A stretch of 64,000 nt of DNA from Helianthus annuus. Taxonomy: Eukaryota; Streptophyta; Magnoliopsida; Asterales; Asteraceae. Within the stretch, counting starts at the first letter, position 1, and the number at the start of each line of letters is the position of its first letter. Positions 59,064-64,000 of this stretch are shown here, in pieces. The stretch spans positions 157,677,597-157,741,596 of the forward strand of contig NC_035437.2 of NCBI RefSeq assembly GCF_002127325.2, read 5' to 3'. The translations under genes were made by a program, and so were the position numbers. The notes beneath the pieces were generated by a model that saw only the letters and a program-made list of their open reading frames with translations, ran no database searches and had not been told where the DNA came from.

Positions 59064-60084
59064 CATTAAAAATCCTACCATCAGCCTATTTCACACATAA
59101 ACAACAATAACTTCCATCAAACAACCAAGACCTACTATGAAAACAATCCAAGAACCACCAATTTCCAACTCAGCTTGCTTACACAGTTCACAAAAAAATA
59201 GGAATTAATGGACTATCATGTATGTGTAAGTTGACCGAAGGTAAAAAGGGTACTGGCCAAACCGTTTGTAGGCGACTGGAATTATGTGTTACACCAGGGT
59301 TATGTGTCTGGTATCAGCAAACCGTCGGAGACACCACTTTCTTCGCACGACCACCCAAAGAACCATCACCCTGGGCGGAGCATCACTGTGCCTCCACCGC
59401 CGTTGCTACTGCTTCTGCTCACCGCCGCTGCGGGCGGCGCTACCACTGTCGGCGTTGACTTGTCTGACACCAACCCATGACGCTCACTGCAACACCGCTG
59501 TTGTTTTTGGCTGGTCTCCTTCTCGTCGTTGTTATCCGGCGCCGCCATACCACCGCCGTTCTTGGTGGTGGCCGGTCGTAATTTCAGGAGAGCGAGAGAG
59601 AGGTGAACCAGAGGGATAAGGAGTGTGATAGAGAGGGGTTGCGGAGGTTGCCGGACGGGAGAAGGGACGTCGGAGTCACGACTCCGGTCGCCGGAAATGT
59701 TGGAGAGACAAGGGTAGAGGGCAGGGGTGTGTTGAGCGGCTATCAAGGTTTATTAGGGTTTGGGGGTTTTAAATTATAAAGGGGGGTGTTTAAGATAAAT
59801 AAAAAGAGTAGGGTTTTTGGTTAGTTGGGTTGGGCCTAACCCAAGTGCGTGAACCTGTTGAGCGATTGTGCGTCTCGCTCAAATAGACTGGTCCGGTTTT
59901 AATTAAGTGAATGAACCTCTCGTCGCGGATTATGGACTGGTCCGATTTTAATTAAGTGAATGAACCTCTCGTTGCGGATTATTATTTTATAAATTATAAA
60001 AGTGATAATAATAATAATAATGATAAACAACGCACGTATTACTAAAATACCCATCTCTCGACAACGAGAGTATGGGTTGTCACA
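59064..60084 (-). mobile_element. D LTR, duplicated copy (outer third)
   Basis: This is the copy of 40590-41610 and ends GGTTGTCACA at 60084. It contains the same GC-rich patch and 48-bp tandem block. Confidence 0.85.
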
Positions 60085-61735
60085 GTGTTTTTGTCTTCCT
60101 TTTGTATTTTCAGGATTAAATGAGCTCAAATGAACAAAAGAAACAAAAAGGCAGCTAAATCTAACATAAATACAAGAAAAGGAATAAACGTGGCATGCCC
60201 GACCCCCCGACAGCATCTTCCCAAGCAAAAACAAGAGAACAGAAGGCTGAACACGCCCCGTGCTCAATGAGCACGGGGGCGTGCCCAAGTGTCTGCACAA
60301 AAGTCAAAGTTGTAGAAGCTTCTATCACCCGCCACGGGGGCGTATCCAGCGGACACGGGGCCGTGGTCAACTCTAAGATTAGCAGAATCTAGGAAAATCT
60401 TGATAGTACAGATACGTTTCTGCACACGGGGTCGTGCCCAGCGGACACGGGGGCGTGGTCAACTAATGCAGACAAACTGCATTTAATGAAGAAAGAGAAG
60501 ACGGGTGGATACGGGGCCGTGTCCGGGCTTCTGTGCAGGCTATAAATAGGGGTGCTTGGCTCATTTGCAAACCATCCCTTGGCAAACCACCTCTCTCACA
60601 CTTCACCCACCCACCACCACCATCACAACCCACATCCACCACCATCATCCATCATAGAGTGTGTGAGTAGTCTCGGGATCCAAGATTGATAGTAAGAGTT
60701 CTTGACAATCAAAGGCCATGTTTGCCTAAGTCTCTTACATCACTTGGTGAAGACAAGTGTCTAGTGTAATACTTTTTATTTTTAATATTTTCGCACTTTT
60801 TACTTGGTTATGTATTAATGACTTTAATAACTAGTTTCTTATGTTGAAGGTGAATCTTCCTTATCATTTGTCCGTGGTGTCTTGGCGTTATTTTACTGTC
60901 TATATAAAATAAAAGATTTTCACCATTCATATCTCCATGGTCTATATGGGGATATGTTGGCTACCTGGTCGGGGGTTAAGGGAATAGTTTGGTAAGAGTC
61001 TTGCCTTGTTCAGTGTATAGATCCTGCAAGGACCTGGGTCAACTTTAGGAGGACCTCCTTCAATATCCACTGGTATTGGATGGAGGGAGTCCGAACTCCT
61101 TGATCCCCTCATATGTAAACTACTATTAATATATTAACCCGGCTACTTAGTACTGTATCCCTGCTGACTCAGACTACTTAGCCGAGGGTAACGCACCTTC
61201 AAAAGAGGGCCTATCACATTACGCAATAATAACTTAATTAATTATCTTTCAATAATTCAACCCTTTAGGATTGTATCCATGCTGACTCAAACTACTGGGT
61301 TGAGGGTAACGTCACCTTCAAAAGAGGGGCCTACTACTATAACTAAGATAATCTCTTAAAAGGTGCAAAAGTGCGGAAATAATCAAAGGTTACACTGAAC
61401 ACAAGTCGGATCCAAGTGAATCATCTTGTCTATCTGTTTTTACTTTTACTTTTATTTTTATTTTTCAGCATTTTTAGTTTTTATTTTCTAGTTTAAAACA
61501 TTTTTCTAAACTTTTGATTTGATTAGATGTTGAGGATAAACCAGTACTAAAAGCTCTTGTGTCCTTGGACGACCTCGGTATCTTACCAACACTATACTAC
61601 GCTCACGATGGGTGCACTTGCCCATATGTGTGTTTGGTGTTAGTAAAATATCGTGTTTTATAAATTTAAAACTTGACTAACGTGTAAAAAGGGCTAAAAA
61701 TATACATAAAAACCTATAACACCACACGCGCATCA
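60085..61735 (+). mobile_element. LTR E2, duplicated copy
   Basis: This is the copy of 41611-43261. It lacks the same first 83 bp and carries the hairpin cluster and TATA box (60541-60548). Confidence 0.85.
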
Positions 61736-63950
61736 TAGCGTCTTGTCTTTCTCTCTCTCTTAGTCTTCTTGAAGCTTTATTACATCTTCAGCAACATAGA
61801 CTCTCTCTTTCTCGAACAGAATCCCAGTGGATCTGTCTTCAGCTTTTGGCTCCCCCTTTCGGTAGACTCTTTCTTCATCAGGCTCCCCCTTTCGTCAAGC
61901 TTTCGTGCTTCTGGGATCGACACCTGGCTTTCCGGTTACAAGCTCCTTCAGGATATTTACCTGGCTTCTTGAATGCATGCTCCCCCTTGCGTTGAGCTCG
62001 TCTTCAGACTCCCCCTTAGACTCGGCTATTAGGAACGTAGTTTGTAATAGCATCTGCAAATCTCAAACATTTATAAGTGAAAATGTTATGAACATCCAGG
62101 ATTAAAAACCTGGCTTTCTTAGCATAATACTTCGACAGTGAAAGCATTTTCGGTTGTCCTGGAATCATGACCTGGCTCTCAAAAACTTTTAATCAAGATC
62201 CTAGCTCTAAAATGTAATAATATGAATATATCCAGGATTACTTGATTCTCTCCCCCATCAACAATCTTCAAAAATTTGGCAGTTTTAGCGACCAAGATCG
62301 AACACTGGCTCTGTTACAACAGATTTTAACAGCATCCAAAACCTTCACGATTTATCATCCAAGTCCAACTTAATGACCTTGGAGATTTTACAAACTGTTT
62401 TTGATTTTTGAATTAAAAATTTCAAGTTTCAAATTAATGAACTTGTTTTATTTTCAGAAACACGAACAGCATACTTAGATTTTGAAACTCAGCTCTCGGA
62501 CATCGGTTGTCGAAAATAAAGCGGAATCAAAATCTTTTTGGAATTTTCTGAAATATAAAGCAGTAAAGAAATATTTACAAGCATATTTACAGACAATATT
62601 TTTGTTTTGAGTTTGCGTCAGAGGATCATATCAGTTTATGACAAATCACTAGCACCATTGAGCTTTAAACACTTTAAGTTCTAAACGATTCACTTAGATT
62701 GTCAGTATACTGATCCACTTAAATTTTCACACAAAGTCCAATCGTTTCGAGATACGGATTAGTGTTTTATGGACTTAAACTTATTCGCGTGTCCCACCTC
62801 AGAATATACTCCCGTATCAAAATTCCCTAGATTCAGTCTTACAGGTGAGTAAACCACTTTGATATCTGTTCTCTGGGTTAGTGCGAGACCTTGAGAGCTC
62901 ATGTATGAACTTCCGTTCAGTCAAAGAGATGAAGGCTCGACTATAGGTGTGTTCCCTTTAGGGAATCTTTTCTTCAACTGCAACTGATTCATATCTTTCG
63001 ATATTTTTCAATTTTTGTGCAGATGGTAAGCTTTTAAAGCGCGTAAAGTATTATACGAGGTCTAGGCCATTGCTTCCGCAATATCAGAAGACCAGGTATA
63101 ATACCCCAGATATCAAACAGTATAAAGACCTAGTATCTCAGAATCAGGCAATATCTCAAACAAGATTTCGGGGTTACCCATATATCCGAGAGATGTTCCC
63201 CACGAGATAAGTAAGTATTTGATATTTATGTTTATATCTCGAAAATAATCTACTAAACGTGTAAAAACCTACTGGCATATCATCAGTGAGACCGTTTATC
63301 ACATTAAAACTTTCTATTTCTTTAGCGTACTATGATTGTCTACTGATGTACTATCATTTCCTCTTTTTACACAAAAATTCAATTTTTTGAATTTTATCAT
63401 GTTTTTGGCTTTTTCAAATTTTCTAATGTTTTTGGATTTTCGGACAATTTCTTACTCCCCCTAAAATGCAAAACCATTTAAAGAAAATTTGACAACCTGA
63501 TAGTGATAGCTTCGTCTCGCCATCCGTTTTCTGCTTCTCATGCACTGATTTGCAGAAAATATAATGTACCCCCATGATTTACAACACATTGATATTTTAC
63601 AGTTTGAAAACTGTTTTTCAATCTTGTGAAATTAATCATTTTTGTTCCGCCGTGAGGGTTTCGGCATATTCAAGTAACATATTTTTGAAATTTTTGAATT
63701 TTTGACAAATTTAAAAACAAACATATTTTTTATTTTTCAAATTTTTGACAAAATAAAAACATATTTTTGGTTTTTAAATTTTCAATTTTTAGGGTTTATG
63801 AAATATGGTTTATTTATATACAGAAATCAAACAAACTCCCTGTTCAACGGTCGCAGGGACCAACAACCTTCTTTTCTTGTGCCAGGCTGCTCCTATTTCC
63901 CATTTCACAATCTTCAGTTTTCTTGAGCACCTGCACATTTAACTATTCAG
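61736..63950 (-). mobile_element. copia-M 3' non-coding region, duplicated copy
   Basis: This is the copy of 43262-45476, with the same purine tracts on the minus strand and no coding sequence. Confidence 0.6.
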
Positions 63951-64000
63951 TCACTTGAACAATTTAGCCCAGGTCTTTTTGACCTCAGGCATTTCAACAC
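63951..64000 (-). pseudogene. gag: copia-M gag C-terminus, duplicated copy, cut by window end
   Basis: This is the copy of 45477-45526, the last 16 codons and stop of copia-M gag. The remainder lies beyond the window. Confidence 0.8.

Larger units (their letters stand above)
59064..64000. repeat. Near-identical copy of 40590-45526
   Basis: Every base I compared from 59064 to the window end matches the sequence 18,474 bp earlier. The one difference I noticed is CATCCAGG near 62096 against CATCTAGG near 43622. The left edge falls inside RT of copia-P and, in the first copy, inside the third D LTR. Only CATT-like microhomology is shared at the edge. The simplest reading is a tandem repeat of a unit 40590-59063, of which only the first 4.9 kb of the second copy is in the window. 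Confidence 0.9.

Overview
This window is plant nuclear DNA, almost wholly nested LTR retrotransposons. The evidence is tRNA-iMet and tRNA-Asp-type primer sites, a Tekay/Del-type chromodomain Ty3 polyprotein, two copia polyproteins and a scrap of a chloroplast FtsH protease gene. The style of the elements (very long Ty3 LTRs, GC-rich hairpin clusters in LTRs) makes me suspect Asteraceae, but the sequence alone does not prove it. I see no intact host gene, tRNA, rRNA or CRISPR array.

Layout. (1) 1-1348: 5' LTR and primer site of a minus-strand Athila/Tat-like element (A1), whose body lies left of the window. (2) 1349-41610: an old minus-strand Ty3 element (D) and its LTR copies. Its 3' LTR is 1349-3158, its decayed interior is 3159-3912 plus 18801-21853, and its 5' LTR starts at 21854. 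A third D LTR copy is 37369-37422 plus 39118-41610. (3) 3913-18800: a nearly complete minus-strand Tekay-type element (Tekay-1) inserted in D, with target duplication GTGCT. It carries an extra proline/glutamine-rich ORF ahead of gag. (4) 24267-37368: a second Athila/Tat-like LTR (A2) with some interior, split by Tekay-2 (24710-36199), which has lost its 5' LTR and contains a 2.1-kb internal tandem duplication. (5) 37423-39117: a solo LTR (E1) inserted in a minisatellite of the third D LTR. A truncated relative (E2) lies at 41611-43261. (6) 43262-49504: remains of a minus-strand copia element (copia-M: gag, leader, PBS, 5' LTR). (7) 49505-52785: the only stretch that is not plainly retrotransposon, with an FtsH fragment and a possible Helitron end. 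(8) 52786-59063: the 5' part of a plus-strand copia element (copia-P), broken by nonsense codons, a frameshift, a missing protease and truncation inside RT. (9) 59064-64000: a near-identical copy of 40590-45526, as if an 18,474-bp unit were repeated in tandem.

Within each retroelement the parts follow the normal retroviral order (LTR promoter, tRNA primer site, leader, gag, protease, RT, RNase H, integrase, purine tract, LTR), but every copy is broken, many by C-to-T type nonsense changes expected of methylated silent DNA. The most interesting signal is structural. The leaders and LTRs hold arrays of short inverted repeats. In the Tekay leader, five consecutive hairpins keep the same six-base loop while their stem bases change in a compensating way, and the array is present in both Tekay copies. 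Together with the extra pre-gag ORF, this is the best candidate here for an undescribed system.
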